A DNA stretch of 64,000 nucleotides from Symbiodinium sp. CCMP2592 (GCA_905221615.1 CAJNDT010000001.1:3158765-3222764), one strand, 5' to 3'. Positions 48,150-61,457 are shown, numbered from the stretch's first letter. The notes: a model not told the origin generated them from the letters alone. Translations and numbers: made by a program.

Positions 48150-50027
48150 CCCGGGAGCGTATTGGAGCACTTTTCGGTTGCTCTTTCCGCTCGCAGACAT
48201 CCCACTGGGTCTGCAAGCACAGCCTTCCCTTTCTATTCAGGCCGCGTGCCTATTAAATAGTGCACTGTGGCACCTTCGTGCTGCTGCTACCATGATGGAT
48301 GGGATCTTCGGGCGGTAGTGGCCCATTGGATACGTAGACTACAAAAGAAAGACTTTTACTTTCCAGACCGGTTGTGGCGCTTCGTGCATTTCGACGCTTT
48401 GACTCGAAAGCGATGGTCCTCCTTCACCGGTTGGTAGTCCGGAAAGAGAATCAGACGCAGAGCTGCCGGGTGGCAAGCGTCCCTGGGTCAGACTGGGACA
48501 TCCCTGGGCGCACGAAGACTGGAGGGCAGCGGCAGAGGAGTTCCGCAGGCAAGGGAGCCTCGGGCCTGGCCTCCAATTGCCATGTATATCCACCGATCTA
48601 ATGCCACATCTGCATGCCCCCGATCAGGATACTCACCAATACACTTTTCGAAGGGTGACGGAAATCTATCGTGAGGGAAATTACCAGCTGCTCTATCTCT
48701 TAAGGGAGAGTCATTTCCCTTCGAGCGGTCGTGACATGCAGCGCCAACTGGACAGCTGGCCGCGCTAAGTGGTGGCTGGCCCCTCTGGTTGACAGTCAGT
48801 CTATCAGCCGTTTGTGACCGACGACATACGTCGTTGCGTCTTTCTCTTCTCGAGCAAGTGACACCTGGGTTTACTCGGCTTAAGCGCGCTTAGCCGAGGT
48901 CGGACTCAAACGACGTGGGCAGGCAGGCCCTCGCCACCATGTCGATGCACCCGATGGTTGGATGCCGGCCACGCTTGCCTGTGGGCTTTGGAATTCTGGC
49001 TCTGGGTACCCTAGTTGTGACGGAACAAACGGGATCAGGCGATCATCACTGTCTGTGATCGCTGTCCCCCTGTGGAAGCCGTTGCGACTGACGACATACG
49101 TCGTTGAGTCTTTTTTCTCTTTGTCACTCATGCCCTCGACACCGTGATGGTGCACCGCCACCTGGTGCTCGGACCTGGACTATGGTGTGCACGTACGAGT
49201 CGGGAGAGGGTGTGTGCTCCTAAGCTTCGCCGCCTGCCGGCCTACGCCGCTCGCCCCTTCACCTGTCCATCGGTTTATATATTCCCACCACCGAATGGTG
49301 TCTTCCATTGCCATAGCCGCCACAACCGTACGGCGTGCTGTGGAAGCGTGTGACCTGCACGTCAATGTCCACCTTGGCGATCTCTGCCTGCCTTAGCGGC
49401 TGACCCAGTGTTCCAACTCACGGCTTGCGACATTGATTTGCTTCTGCTGGCGGCGGCGTCCATGTGCACCAGAGTGTCCTGGTCGCACAACTTGTCACTG
49501 GTTGGACTCCGGCAGGTTGCCCGAGTGGGCGTAGCCCACACTTGTTGCCAGTGTTACATCAGAGCGCCGTCTTTGTGCTTGGCACGCCAAGGGACATGAT
49601 GGCGGTTGCATGAGCGGGTTACTTGCCTGCGGCACTGGTCTTCGCACTCCTCCTCCGGAAGCCGCTCACACTGCAGTGGGCCATGGACTTTTGGATTTTG
49701 GTGTGCACGATCGTGACGGAACAAAACACAGGGGTTGTCCGTTGTCTGGCGAGACTAGAACGGCAACCGGAGCCTGGACTTGGCTCCACCTGTTGTTTTG
49801 GGCAGCTCTGAGCGACGGCTCATTGTTGCTCCTGACCGGTCGCTGAGGCTCCGTAGTTTGGTGCTGAACGGCTAACACCGGCAAAGCCTGTGCGCCGCAG
49901 CCCTTTGTAGAGCTTCGCTTTGCTGTCTCACCGCTTTGTTGTAGTTTGTTGTTTGTGTTAGTTTCGCTTGTTTGTAGGGACCGGGTGCTACAGCCGTAGT
50001 CGACGAGGCCCAGTCAAGCCAAAAAAC
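48150..50027 (-). repeat. Outer element right arm
   Basis: Uninterrupted arm, complementary to 18,850-19,047 plus 45,774-47,130. It shows what the left arm looked like before the composite inserted: the junction around GGTCGCTGAGGCTCCGTAG (49,839-49,857) is unbroken here. Confidence 0.8.
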
Positions 50028-53001
50028 TCCTGAGCAAAGGTAGAAAGATCTTGGTGGCAGCCATGGTTTCCCAGGAGAGCAAGTACACCAGAAAGGTAAG
50101 GCTTTGGGTTGAATTTGCCAGAGGGGTTGCCAAGAAGCACAGCACTTTGGTTGGCCACCCAACAAGGTGGGTCTCGCAAGGGCAGCACAGTATGAGCGCA
50201 ATTCAACCATCCATGCCGCATGGAAAAAGCCATGTTGGCTGACCAGCCAGGTTTTGGCCATTCTTGCACACCCGACCAGCTTTCCATGTGTGGGTATCGC
50301 AAACTGAGAAATCTGGCGTGCAGCTGGAAACGTCAAAAACCGGATTCGAGTGATTTTTTTTTTCAGTGCAGAATGTGTTGCAACAGTTTGCAGGGTGCTC
50401 ATGCATGAAACTTCAGGAAAAGCTTGCGCAATGTTGCCGCAAGACAAAGCAGGGGCAGTCCCCCGCACCCTCGCATCAATGCTGCAAGTTCATTCCAGTC
50501 CAAGGCATTCTAAAAGTGTCGAACCAATTTCTTCGAGTTCAGCAAACGCACATGCTGCGTATCGCAACACAACATTGCTGATGGGGCCACGGAGAGTTTA
50601 CTCCAGAAGTTCAGGAACCTGTTCTCAAGATGGGTTGACTCAGGAGGAAGTCTGACAATTTCAGTTGTGTTTATGTCCATGCGACGTTTTACTAAACCAG
50701 AATAGAAAGAGCTGGTATAGTTTGAAGCAAGTCAAAACGTCTCAGCGGCCCTGCAGAGTCGCGCGGAGTAGTGGGGCACGGAGTAGTTGAAACTGTAGCA
50801 CTTGCTACGAATTCGTTACTCCATGCGATGTTTCGGTAAATCAGACTAGAAAGAGCTGCTATAGTATGACGCAAGTCAAAACTTCTTCTTTCCCTGCAGG
50901 AGGGTTTAGGATACTAGCAACCCGCGTGCTTTTAGTCGAAACCGCACGTTTGATGTTGTGTGTTGGGTTTAACGTTTTTTTTTCCACACAATGAAACATA
51001 ACAGAGACCCGGAGAGCAAACCGAAATTGTAAGCTGCACAAGGCCAACTCATGTGGGAGCCTGAAGATCCCGGACCTTGTTTCGACCTTCATTTTGACAG
51101 ATTTGACGGGCTCATGCTCGAGGCCGAAAAACCTTTCGAAAACGCGTGCGCCACAGGGGCCACCCCAGTATCGTGTAGCTTCTTTCTTCGTGTTGGAAAA
51201 CGTTTTTTTGATGTTTTTCGATGACACACTTTGATTTCTTTCTTCGCTTTCAGCTCCTGAAAGCGATTTCGTGCTTCTTCTTATTTTTTGTGTGTGTGAG
51301 AAGTCAGTGTGGTTAAGTTAGTTTTTTGTGCGGTTTGCGTTGCAAAATTGAAATTGTGGCGCTCTTTGTTGTGTTGCTTGATACGTCACGTGTGCGTGCT
51401 TTCATCTTTGCAGAGGTCAGAAAAAAAACATTAGAGGCCCAGAAAAAGATCCACGAGGGTCCGTAAAAAGACACGGGGTCAGCTACGAGATTTCGGGGCC
51501 GAGAAAAAGACGGCTTAAATTGTAGAGTGGAGGTCGAAAAAAGATCGTAATCTTTTTCTAGTCCTCGTCGCGGGGCTGAAGAAAAGATGGAGGTCGGAAA
51601 AGACATGCCGGGGTTTTTGGAGCCCAAAGTTCGGAAAATAGAGTTTCTCCGAACCCGGATTCGAGCGAAGAGTTCTCCAAAGTTCGAACCCGGGTTTAGC
51701 TCTGAGTTCCGATGTTTTTTTCCTCCCCTCCACCTTCCAGAGTTCGAATCCAGGTTCGGGAACATTCCAAAGAAGTTGCCAACGAAATCGCTTTAGAGGG
51801 ATTAAAAGCGAAAAAACAAAATAAAACACAAGGAACTTCGAAAGACAAAAAAAAGCAACCGCATTGTGGTGGGAAGAAAGAGAAGTCACACATGTGCAAG
51901 CTCGGAATGTGCATTTTGCGGCATTTTTCAGCGGGCGGAAAGGTCCTTCTTGCAGACAGATCGCCACTGGCCACGACCAAGAAGCAGTGACACTTCCTTT
52001 CCAAGAACGTCAACATTTAAAACAAAAGAAATGAAGAAACATTGTGCATGTAACAAGTGTCTCTTCGATTGCTGAATGTTGCGCTTATCTTCACAGTGCA
52101 CCCGTTGGGACTCTTTTGTAACTTTTCTGTTTTTGCAAGAGTTTGGCAAAGTTGTTGCTTTGTCCAGCGTTTTGCAGAACTGCACGTGGAAAAGCAACCG
52201 ACGGCCGGTTGTTCTTATTCGAGCTGTCATTGATTCCAACGTTGGTGAAAAAGCCCTCAATGAGCAAAGCTCGTGCACTTGTCACTTATCAGTTCAAATT
52301 TGCCTTCGACGACAGCAAATTTTTGGAGCAAAGCAACTGCAGATCGAGGGTTCAAGCTTGTTTAAGCTTTTGCGCACCGTTGCACTCACCCATACTTTTC
52401 GAACGATTTGTATGAAGAGTTTTCCAACACGTTTCTATCAGTCTAGCCTGATTTCAAGTCGCTAGGATTGTTTCGAAGCAGGGTGGCGGTGCAAGTGCTC
52501 GAAACGCATAGTTGCATCACGGTGTGTGCTAATCACCTTTCAAGTTTGCAAAGTTTTGGCATCCACCCATGCAATGTAGCTCTTGAAAATTGGAACTTGA
52601 ACTGTCACGAGAGCTTGCCTGGATGGAAGGAAGCGTGGAAGCTCTGCAAACAAGGTGGAGGCTGAGACGGATGCTACTGGTGAAAGTGCCCGTTTGGATT
52701 TAGAACCTAAGTCACGGTGCTTGGTTTTTTGCCTGGGTTTCAGTGTAGGCTTCTGCTGTGCGGTTGTGTCCGACACTTGAGTTGCAGTTTGACTTTCGGC
52801 CCAAGCCGCACATGGTTCCTTATCCAGGGTCTCCTCTTCAGGCCAGTAGCGGAGCAGCGAGGCATGGCAGATGGTCTCGCAGCCAAGTCGCGGAAAGAAC
52901 CGATGGGAAGACGGGCGCCTTTTACAGATTCATGTCAGGTTCATGTCATGTTTTTAACAATTTGTGGTTTCGTTCCACTGATGCATTGGGCCAAGCCTTA
53001 G
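50028..53001. other. Host DNA, no supported exon
   Basis: Mixed composition with several A- and T-rich stretches (50.95-52.0 kb). No exon-like frame with a recognisable motif was found. It may be intron or 5' region of the receptor gene that follows. Confidence 0.5.
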
Positions 53002-56000
53002 GTGTTTAAGCTGTGCTTTGCGCTGGTAATTGCTCTGGTGACATCAAGCCTTGTCTTCACCATCAACATGACGACTGGGGCATTTGCGGTTGGCTCGATC
53101 GGAGGACAGCTGCAAGATTCCATCGGCAATCGGATAGAGACGTATATGGTCGGCAAGATGGAGCCGTTGCGAATCTATTTGCAGCAGGGGGTCAACATGA
53201 TTGACGAGTTCAAGTGGAATCTGAGTCAGTGGGATGACCTGCAAAAGACTCTTCCATATCAGCGGTCATTCTTAGAAACTTACTTCGACGAGTCGCGATG
53301 TTGCTCTGGACTGTGGACAAACCTTCAATATGATGATGTCGTGATGCTTTGTTGAATTTTGTACATCAGATTTTCAAAGCAGGATTCCAGGGCCTGGGGC
53401 CTAGGAACTTCAATCATGATTCGGTGTTTGCCTGGAGTCCCGAAGGAAGTGCCATTCGATCGAGAATCCGGAGTGCGTTGGAACGGCCACCGGTTCGATG
53501 GATTCAGAGATCGCCCGTCAAGACTTGGGTGGGGAGACTCTCTGGGCAGGTGTGGTGCCTTCGCTTTCGGTGATGAAATTCGTCAACTTTTTGCGTGCTT
53601 TTGGAAAGGGCAGAGAGTCAGTGTAAGAACAATCCCCATAGGATGCGTTTGTGTGGCTTCGGTTGGGATTTTGAGCTGTTACGTGAAGTTGAAGTTCAAT
53701 GTCAAGGTGCAGTATTCGGATACTTACACCACGGGCAACTATCCTGGCTTGGAGGCAGGCTTTTGTCAAAGCCAATGTTCTGCCACAGAATTGAACACCG
53801 AAGCGTGCTGCTGTTCGGGCTGCAGCCTGAACAACAAACCGCTGACGAGCACGCAAACCTTGGTTGAAGAAGTAATAGATTCCATCATATCCGTAAGCCC
53901 CAAGCTCAGTTTGACTTCGCAGGTTTGCAATGGCACTTGCTTCAACGAGCACAGTGGAGACTTCGTGCAAGTCTTGCCCGCAAGGGTTTCTGGTGCCAGC
54001 AACAACACTCTGACTTTCCGGTGCTTTCGGCGAAAGACCATTTCGGGTTGTAGAGTTGGAACCTGTGTCCCATCAAGCTGTACAGGCGACTGACATCATG
54101 TCATGCGCCTCAGGTGGTATGAGAAGAAGCGCTCCCTATCGCCATGGCTCGGTGATGAGTCCATCAGGTACGCCGTTGTTGAGTCGTCTCGCTTGTTTAC
54201 TAAATGCTAGACTTCAACCTAAGAGCAGTCGCTCCTCATGGAGTACTACCGCTTCATGCGACAGCTCCCATGCTACCCAGCAGATCATGGCCCTCAACCC
54301 GCTGCGGGGTTCCCACTTCGATGTCAGAGACTAGGTACCGGGAGTACCAAGAATCGAAGAGCTTTACTTTCAGATCTCCAGAGCATGTCGGCCTGAAGTT
54401 TCTTAGCAGCTCCTCAGATGTGCCAGGTCCTGTCCAGAGGGATCTGCGCCAGAATGCAAGTCGAGAGACAGCTGCTGAGCTGGAAAGTCTTTCATTTTTT
54501 CAGCTTATCCAAGCTTTGAACCCTCAACCATCCTAAACCTTACAAGAGCATGTAGGAACTCATGAAGACGTGAGATCGCAGGTTCCGGGAATTGGGTGCA
54601 GCCCATCGGTTTCGTCCATTGGCCGATCCAGGATGGCTACTGGTGCCTTGGGTGAGCTTAGCAGTTTGAGTAGGGTCTCGGCGTCGTACCAAAACGTTAT
54701 CGTGGGGAAAGGCCGGGGATGCTGCTACTCTTTGAGCGACGCCTATCCGTGAGGTGTAGGCTACGGCACGCTGATTTTCTGACCTTTCAGCCAAGGTACA
54801 GGGATATCCGCTACTACAACATGTCCAAGGGCGAGGTTCGCTTTGCGACGCGGGTCTTTCCCTGGACCTTGTACCCTCCTGCAGTCCTCAAGTCCCATAT
54901 GTGCCGAGGTGTGCATGAGTAAATTTTTACTCTTCGCTGATATCTGACAAAACTGCTGAACTGAGCGGACAGTGCTCCCGCCGCTCGCGGAAGGTACACG
55001 CCCCTCTTCAGCCCCGAAGGTGCCCTGATTGGTGGTTGGGTTGTGGGCTTCAAGTTGCACTGGATCACAGCCTATCTGCGGGACTTGAACAAGCCCGAGG
55101 GGACGTTTATCTTCATTGTCGAGCGAAAGACGGGGGTGCTGATATCTGCATCAGATCCGCATGTCCCAGTCTTGAAGGACTATACGACGAGTGCCGGCAT
55201 GCAGGACGTCATCCTTGCAACAGAGTGTCCTGACCGTCGGGTCTCAGAAATCGCCAAGAAGCTGCTGGACATGGCAGATGGATCTCCGGAGGACCCCCTG
55301 AAGCGTAGCAGCATAGCATGCCCAATGCCTGCCTTCGCTTCTTTCCGCTCAAATTTTGCCTTGGAGTCGGGAGGAAGTTGTCGCCCACCAAAAACCTCAT
55401 GGTTCAAATTTCCTTCTCAGCTGCGGAAAGGAGTGTAGGTCTAGGTTCTGGATTACAGACCTTGGGTGGTCCTGATTCTGGTTGCAACGAGCCAAGTAGT
55501 CGTACCTGCAGTGGTATCTTCGAGGTCTTTGAGTTCGAGTTGGTTCTGTTTTTTGTGTCCCGTGGCTATCTGTCTTCATGTCTCTTGGTGCATGCTTGCA
55601 GCGTTTAAGTGCTTGACAGAGAAACAGGAGATGCTGTAGGTCCTAGTCCTAGTGTCGTCTTGCAGATCGGGCTGTATGCAGATTCTGCATCTGGCTCATT
55701 GTGGCTGAGAAGGACTGGAGCCGCGTGAGAAACTTGATCGGCAGGCCTGAAATCAAGACGACAGGCTGGGAGGGTAAAGCCATTCGTTTTGGGTCTCAGA
55801 AGTCCCATTGTGTTACGGGGTTTTGAGGCGTGGAGCCGGTGGAAGAGTTCGTTCTTACCCGCGACTTTGAGCACCAAGGCAGGCCGTCCCGGGTCGTATC
55901 CGAGGCCTGGGGGATCGGGTTGTCGGTCTCCGCAGGCCTGGACTGGGTGGTGGTCATCGCGATTCCGGGGGAGACGATCTTGAAGGACATCAACGCAAAT
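53002..56000 (+). CDS. dCache-type receptor gene, partial exon set
   Basis: Four plus-strand segments read as consecutive parts of an extracellular sensor. Exon at 53,002-53,340 (after AG, before GTGATG): a membrane helix LCFALVIALVTSSLVF, then GQLQDSIGNRIETYMVGKME. Segment from 54,791: PRYRDIRYYNMSKGEVRFAT. Segment about 54,985-55,310: TPLFSPEGALIGGWVVGFKL, then GTFIFIVERKTGVLISASDP, a clear dCache ligand-fold signature. Segment about 55,827-55,995: LSVSAGLDWVVVIAIPGET, the usual end of the domain before the second membrane helix. A Cys-rich frame at 53,620-54,090 and a short frame at 54,100-54,190 may be further exons. In dinoflagellates such domains often belong to membrane nucleotide cyclases or kinases, but no such domain was recognised downstream. 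Confidence 0.5.
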
Positions 56001-56029
56001 ATGCCACCCGCTGGGGGGCGTTTTAATTA

Positions 56030-59000
56030 GGGGTTCCGGGTTGTCGGTTTCAGCTTCAACTGAGAGAGTGAAGGATCCCAGACACTCCAGTGCTGTGGTT
56101 TCGAGATGTAGAACTCACAACGAGTTTCTGAGTTTGAAGTTTAAGAGTTCAACGGCACTTGTTGTTTTGCATTCTGGGTCCTCGTCGAGCAGAACCCTAA
56201 AAACACATTAAACAATAACGAGAGCAAATGCATGAACCACAACACCGAAAACCTCGAAGATTTTGGGTTCGCGATTGTAGCATCTCTTGTTGATAGAAAG
56301 AGGGCTTTTGAAGCACTTTTCTGTTCTTTAACAGCCATCTGTTCGTCGTTTCTCCAAAGGCTCGTCCGACTCGTGGCCATTCTCGGGGCAACCGGCGGCA
56401 TGAAGATCTTCTCTTCGGTGGTGCTCCCTAGCTGAGAAACTCAGAAAACGCTTTGCCAGGTCTTTTGGGATAGGTGGTTGTTTCAAAGAAGCAAGGGAGC
56501 CGAGTATAGACTCCCAAATAGAAGGATGGCTGTAGTAAGCACCAACCATTGAATAAGGTACCCCTGTCCTCTGAACCTCCAGTCCCCGCCACGATTCGCG
56601 TCTTTCTTCGGTTGTTGCAGGAGGACGCAGCCAACTCCCTCACACTCAACCCCTAAAAGCGGAGGCTCTGCCCGTTGACCTAGCACCCGAACCGTGCATT
56701 TCTGCTGGAAGCACTGAATGCAAGTAGCAGCTCTTACAAGTTATAGCACCGCTTTAGAGCAGCCCTTGTGTGTAACCCTCATAGCAACCCGCAGGCTCAC
56801 CGGCTTCTTGGCGCTTTCTGCCAAGCTCTGGGGAGGCTATGGTGGCGAGGTTGGAGGAGACGCAGTTGGGGCGGATGGGAACGATGTCATCGATGCCGTT
56901 GATGCTCTTCGTGTGTGAAAGCCCGACAAGTGCCGAACTCCGGGGTGCGGACATCGGTAGACCTTAGATCTGCCGAAGCATCAGCTGGGGGTTCTTGCGC
57001 GGGCAGGCGCTGCCTAAGGCAGCTCGCCGCTGTAGACACCTAGTTTTGTCAGCCACCTTGCAAAGCAAGTCGTCGGCCGTTGAATCCTTGCTTAGTTTTA
57101 CTTCTAGGGTCTTGGCGCTGTTTTCCGTGAGATTTTGGGTGAGTCCAGCCTGAGCCCTGAGACGAGTCCAGGCTGAACCTGCCCGCAGCAGATTTATCAA
57201 GGCAAGCTGCGGCCAAATGGAGGCCGCAACATGCTGGAGCCGCAGAACAGCAGGAGTGATTGGTGTTTCTGTGCACAGAGACATTGCCTTTCTGAGTCTT
57301 TCCATTTTTTGCGTTGGGTGCACACCCCAGCTCAGTATTTAGTGTCGCACTCGAGAGTCTACTTTCAGGCAGTTGTTCTGCCTGAGAGCGATGAAGCAGC
57401 CGCAGCCATGAGCAACCTAACATGAGGAGGGTGTTGCTGTTAGACAGGGTTCTGCGAATATAGAGTCCCCTAAACCTTAAGTCCCTAAACCGTCTATATG
57501 AGATTGCGGATGCAATGCACGCATGAGATGGGCATTGCTGAATTTTGCGAGCATGGACCGAGTTAAAATGTTCCGGGCGGGCGCACTCTGCGAGCAGGTC
57601 AGGCTAAAGGTTGAAGTTTGTACGAGATTCCATGCAGCCATATGCAACCTCCCCAGATTGGGAAGATCAGTATCCGCAGGAGTTTTCCAGTTCAGTCGAG
57701 CGTAATTACTGACCGAGAGCTCTGTCCGACTCCTCAACCTCAAGTACTGTAAGATATCCTCAATCCTAACAAGCCCCCGATGTAGACCATCCGAAAACTG
57801 AAAAACCCTAAGCCTTGGGCCCAAGTGCCAACGCCAACATCTCTGGCAAAGCGATGTTTGTTCGCTCTGATTTCCCATGGCATCTGCAGAGCAGCTAAAA
57901 GCCAGGTGACTTGATGTGGGATATGGCATTTTTGTAGGGTTTGGGCGAGGAGGGTCTTGGGTGGAACAACAATCTTCAAAATTTCCCAAGCTCCGAAACC
58001 CATCACGAAGTAGCTTTCGGCATGAATGTTCCTTCTCATTCCATCTGCTCACCCCCCCATTGTTCAGACAGACTGTCAGGTTGGGCACCTTGGGTCCTCG
58101 ACCTTGAAACCACGGAATTCTCTTGTCAATGGCCGCACTGGGTTTATGGGACTGGGGACGATTCCCTCGCGTCTGGTTTCGTAACTTGCGCTGCTGATCG
58201 ACCGTGCTTTACACATGATGAGCCCAAAGTTTATCGACGCCTGTCCCAGCTTTCGGTTGCGATGTGAAAGCTATCGACAGCTATGTCTTACAGCGGGCCA
58301 AACCTCCTCTCCTTACAACCTTCAGGCTTAGAAAGAGCAGAACACCACAACATACCACAACCCAATTCGATAGTTCCGGCTTGCCCGGAAGCTTTTGTCA
58401 CGCCTTTCTACCGGGGCATAACATCCTTGTTTTTCTGCGACCAGGCCGGATTCGCCAAGAGGCGCGCTTGCCTTCCGAAGCCCTTTCAGACTCCAAGCCT
58501 TCCGAAGCTCATATTTGTCGGTTGAGAGGACAGTTGTTTGTCGGTCCAGAGTCTGTCTGAAGATCCTCTTCTCATGCAGCGATGCCCGTTTGAGCTTGCT
58601 TTGCTGGAATCTCTGCCGCCCGAGTGTTTTCAAGCGCAGACTCAGCACAGCCGGGAATGGTCCTAAACTTGGCCCCTTTGGAGTTGGACATTTTCCCCCC
58701 AAACCCCGAAGTTCCCGAAACGCCCCAAAGTCGGAGGCATCCGCGAGCTTTTCGACAGCGTCCGTGGAGTTGTGGTGGAGAGCCAGGGCTCGGGGCCTCA
58801 AAGCCGGGTTGGGATCACCATTCAAAGGGTTTTTCGACAAGGCCATGGACGGATGTATAAGAGGCACGACAAGGATTAATCTCGGCTCCGGGGGTGAGCC
58901 TTCCGACACAAGAAGCAAGGTAGCCTCTTACCGTTTACCTTTTTTTCAGGCCGAAACTCGGGTTCCAGGGCTATGAAGGCAGCATCGAGATTGGCGAATC

Positions 59001-59985
59001 GACACACCTCCTACTCGTGCAATTAAAGCATTGCGTCTCTAGCTTTCAGGTTCACGGGGATTTGGAGTCAGTCTGGTTTAGGCATGGGCAGGTTCGTGTC
59101 GTACCTGCCTGGGCAGTCAGGATTATGAGGCTCCGAAGCCCTGGTCAGGGAGTGTAGTCCTTCAGGGCCTTTGGGCTCGGTAGCAACCAAGAGTCGAGAA
59201 CCCGCCGGACAGGAGGAGGGAGCCAGAAGCCGAGGTCGCAGGTACTCTTGCCGTCCTCAAAGAGGATCAGGACTGAAACCGCGAGTCTTCAGCAGCCGCT
59301 GTGGCAGAGAGTTGCGACAGTCGTGTTGCTCCAATTTTCTGCTTGTATGGAGTGGGCTACTGAGACTCTCAGCAGTCAAGGTGCTGGGGAACAGAGCTTA
59401 TCAGCTCAAGCTTGATAGACAAGCCCCGAACGACTGTAGCTGAAGATAGGAAACCCGCGCAGTCATGCGGCTGCTCGTTGCTGCGGCTGCAGCCATGATG
59501 CCTTCCAGCATCCACGCGCTTGTAGTCCAAAGCAGCTCGGCTGACTCTATGGCTTGTCATGCTCATGTCCTTTAGTTCAATGGCCAGAACAGTCTCTGTT
59601 TCTTCTCGGCAGCAGTCTTTGAATGGCCAAGGTCAGAGTTCTTATCCTCAATGTGGGAAGGAGTCGGGCGCCGTCTTTCTCCAAGGTCCAAGCCCAAGCC
59701 ATCCCAAGCAAATGCTGACATCCGACCATGTCCTGTTAGCCTAGGCCTCCCCATCCTTGATTCTGAACCTTCCATCATCCCTCGACACGCCACTCCACCC
59801 CGCAGTCCTCAGAAAGACTTGACAGGCCTGTCTGGACAACTCTTTGACCTTCCCCTGAAGGTCAGCCGACCAAAGATGCGTTCGATCACATTTACCGCGA
59901 TGCGGTTTGGGGTGGGGACGGCGTCACCAGCTCCAAGTCAGGTCCCTGCCGGACGAAAAGGTTTCGGGTCTTCCTTTGCTAAGCG
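56030..59985. other. Host DNA, no supported exon
   Basis: No exon could be defended. Degenerate CCTAAACC words occur (57,465-57,490). The remaining exons of the receptor gene may lie here unrecognised. Confidence 0.4.
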
Positions 59986-59989
59986 ATTT

Positions 59990-61162
59990 CATAACTTTAT
60001 GTGGCGTCCCGTCACCGTCAGGAACAGGCAGCTCGTGGGGTGTCGGGACACAGCTGCTTTGCAAGACGATCACTGAAGCCTTGATGGAGGTGGCAGCGGA
60101 GAGGGGGGCCGCAGGCCAGAGCGATTTCGAGCTGAATCTTCTGGATGCTCCCAGCGGAGATTTCTTCTGGATGCCCGGATGTCTCGAACACATCTCCTCC
60201 AAGCTTCCGGAAGGGGCCAAGCTCAACTATCAAGGAGTCGACGTTTCTACGGTGGCTAAAGATACAGCAGAGGGCAAGCGAGCATCTGTGCAAGCGTCGC
60301 TGCCCAAAGTGAAAATCGAGCCTTTCCTTGCGATGGACCTTTCAGAAGCGAACATCCTTGAGCGGACCTTTCCGGGAAAGAAGCTCCTTGGTTCGGAACA
60401 GCACGATGCAGTGATGCAGCAGGCTGCTGTCCCTTCAAGTTGCTGGTGGCCCAGGCCCTGACAGGTGCAGGATTGAGGTTTGCTGCCAAACGGCCCAGGT
60501 TTGATGTCATCAACTGCCACGATGCCCTTCAGCACAACCCTTTGAGTCAGGCCTTGAGGGTGAAGGATCGAGAGTTTGAAGCTTTGAGGAATCAGAGATT
60601 TCGGCTTCAGAGTTTGTTAGGGCCCCAAAAATACCAAACCCGACATGTTTTCTCACATCACCTTTGCCGGCTCTGCACGCAGGCCCAAGTTAAACCCCTG
60701 CAGCCAGGTGAAGGAAATCGTTGCGAACTTCAACAAATGTGCTAATCGCCTGGTGGTGGACGTCGACATGGCCGGGACAAATGCCCAAGACATCAGTGCA
60801 GGACCGGGTCCAATGAGAACCGAAGTCAGGGGTTGCGGTCTTAGCTTTAATAATACTACATTAATACTACGTTTTGTTGCGCTATACCAGCCGTAAACTC
60901 TTTGCAGCTACAAGTAGCAGCTGTAGCCGAGCCCGAAGCCGCGTCTTCTGAGCGTCCCTGCGCTTCAAGGACAGTTCCGGGCTATCGACCTGACCGACGC
61001 CCCTTTCAACAACAAGCCGGTCGCCGGGCTGTTCTTAAAGGGTTTTCGAGTGTGCAGAGAAGGCTCGCCCCAGCCCAGGAATGCCTGGTGATGAATCCGG
61101 ACCCCGTGTCGGTTCCCGAGAAGGAGCACTTCGCCATCTTCAAGCTGCCTCTGAAAGCCTAG
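59990..61162 (+). CDS. Class I SAM-dependent methyltransferase-like gene, multi-exon
   Basis: Exon segment about 60,030-60,385 encodes LLDAPSGDFFWMPGCLEHIS and NYQGVDVSTVAK, then KIEPFLAMDLSEANILER, matching motif I and II regions of class I methyltransferases. Exon about 60,480-60,559 gives RFDVINCHDALQHNPLSQAL, the motif IV/V region. Intron 60,560-60,707 (GTGAAG...GCCAG) is in phase 0. The next exon continues VKEIVANFNKCANRLVVDVD. A later exon near 60,973-61,018 gives FRAIDLTDAPFNNKP, and the final one from about 61,078 gives ECLVMNPDPVSVPEKEHFAI and ends at TAG 61,160-61,162. The 59-base segment between those two (GTCGCC...CCCAG) could be a short GT-AG intron. Substrate unknown. Start codon not fixed. 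Confidence 0.6.
60560..60707 (+). other. Intron bordered by direct repeat GTGAAGGA
   Basis: The 8-base word GTGAAGGA starts the intron (60,560-60,567) and also starts the next exon (60,708-60,715). Reading frame is preserved (QALR joined to VKEIV). Direct repeats at intron edges are expected when introns arise by transposon-like introner insertion. Confidence 0.6.
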
Positions 61163-61299
61163 AAATCGCGGTGTTGTCCGTGGACCGCGCAATTGCCTCG
61201 GAGAAACACCCGCCATCGGCGCATGTCTCGGGGATTGCTCCAGCAAAGCCAGCAATAGCTACTGCTGCGACCACTACTGTACCATGTTCATCATATCAG

Positions 61300-61457
61300 C
61301 ATTTTGTCATCATCATCATCATCACGTAGACGACGGCTACCTGCACCGCTGCTGCTGCTGCTGCTGCTTTTGCTGTTGCTGCTACTCCCACTCCGACCTC
61401 GAGTCCTGCTCTCCGATTCCTGCCCTTACTCTTACTCCTTCCTACTACTACGAATTG

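Larger units (their letters stand above)
18850..50027. mobile_element. Outer foldback transposable element, interrupted by virus composite
   Basis: The sequence GTTTTTTGGCTTGACTGGG opens at 18,850 and its reverse complement closes at 50,027. The complementarity continues inward with short gaps: 18,850-19,047 pairs with about 49,842-50,027, and the pairing resumes at 45,774 (opposite 49,841) and runs to about 47,130 (opposite about 48,150). Without the 26.7-kb composite the element would be about 4.5 kb, made of two arms of 1.6 to 1.9 kb and a loop of about 1 kb. No transposase was recognised, so it is probably non-autonomous. No convincing target duplication was seen at its outer ends. The arms are only moderately similar, so it is older than the composite inside it. 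Confidence 0.75.

Noticed and set aside
47836-48318. 160-codon frame in the foldback loop as a transposase remnant
   Set aside because: Begins with TTG, shows no DDE or zinc-finger motif, and part of it lies in the inverted arm.
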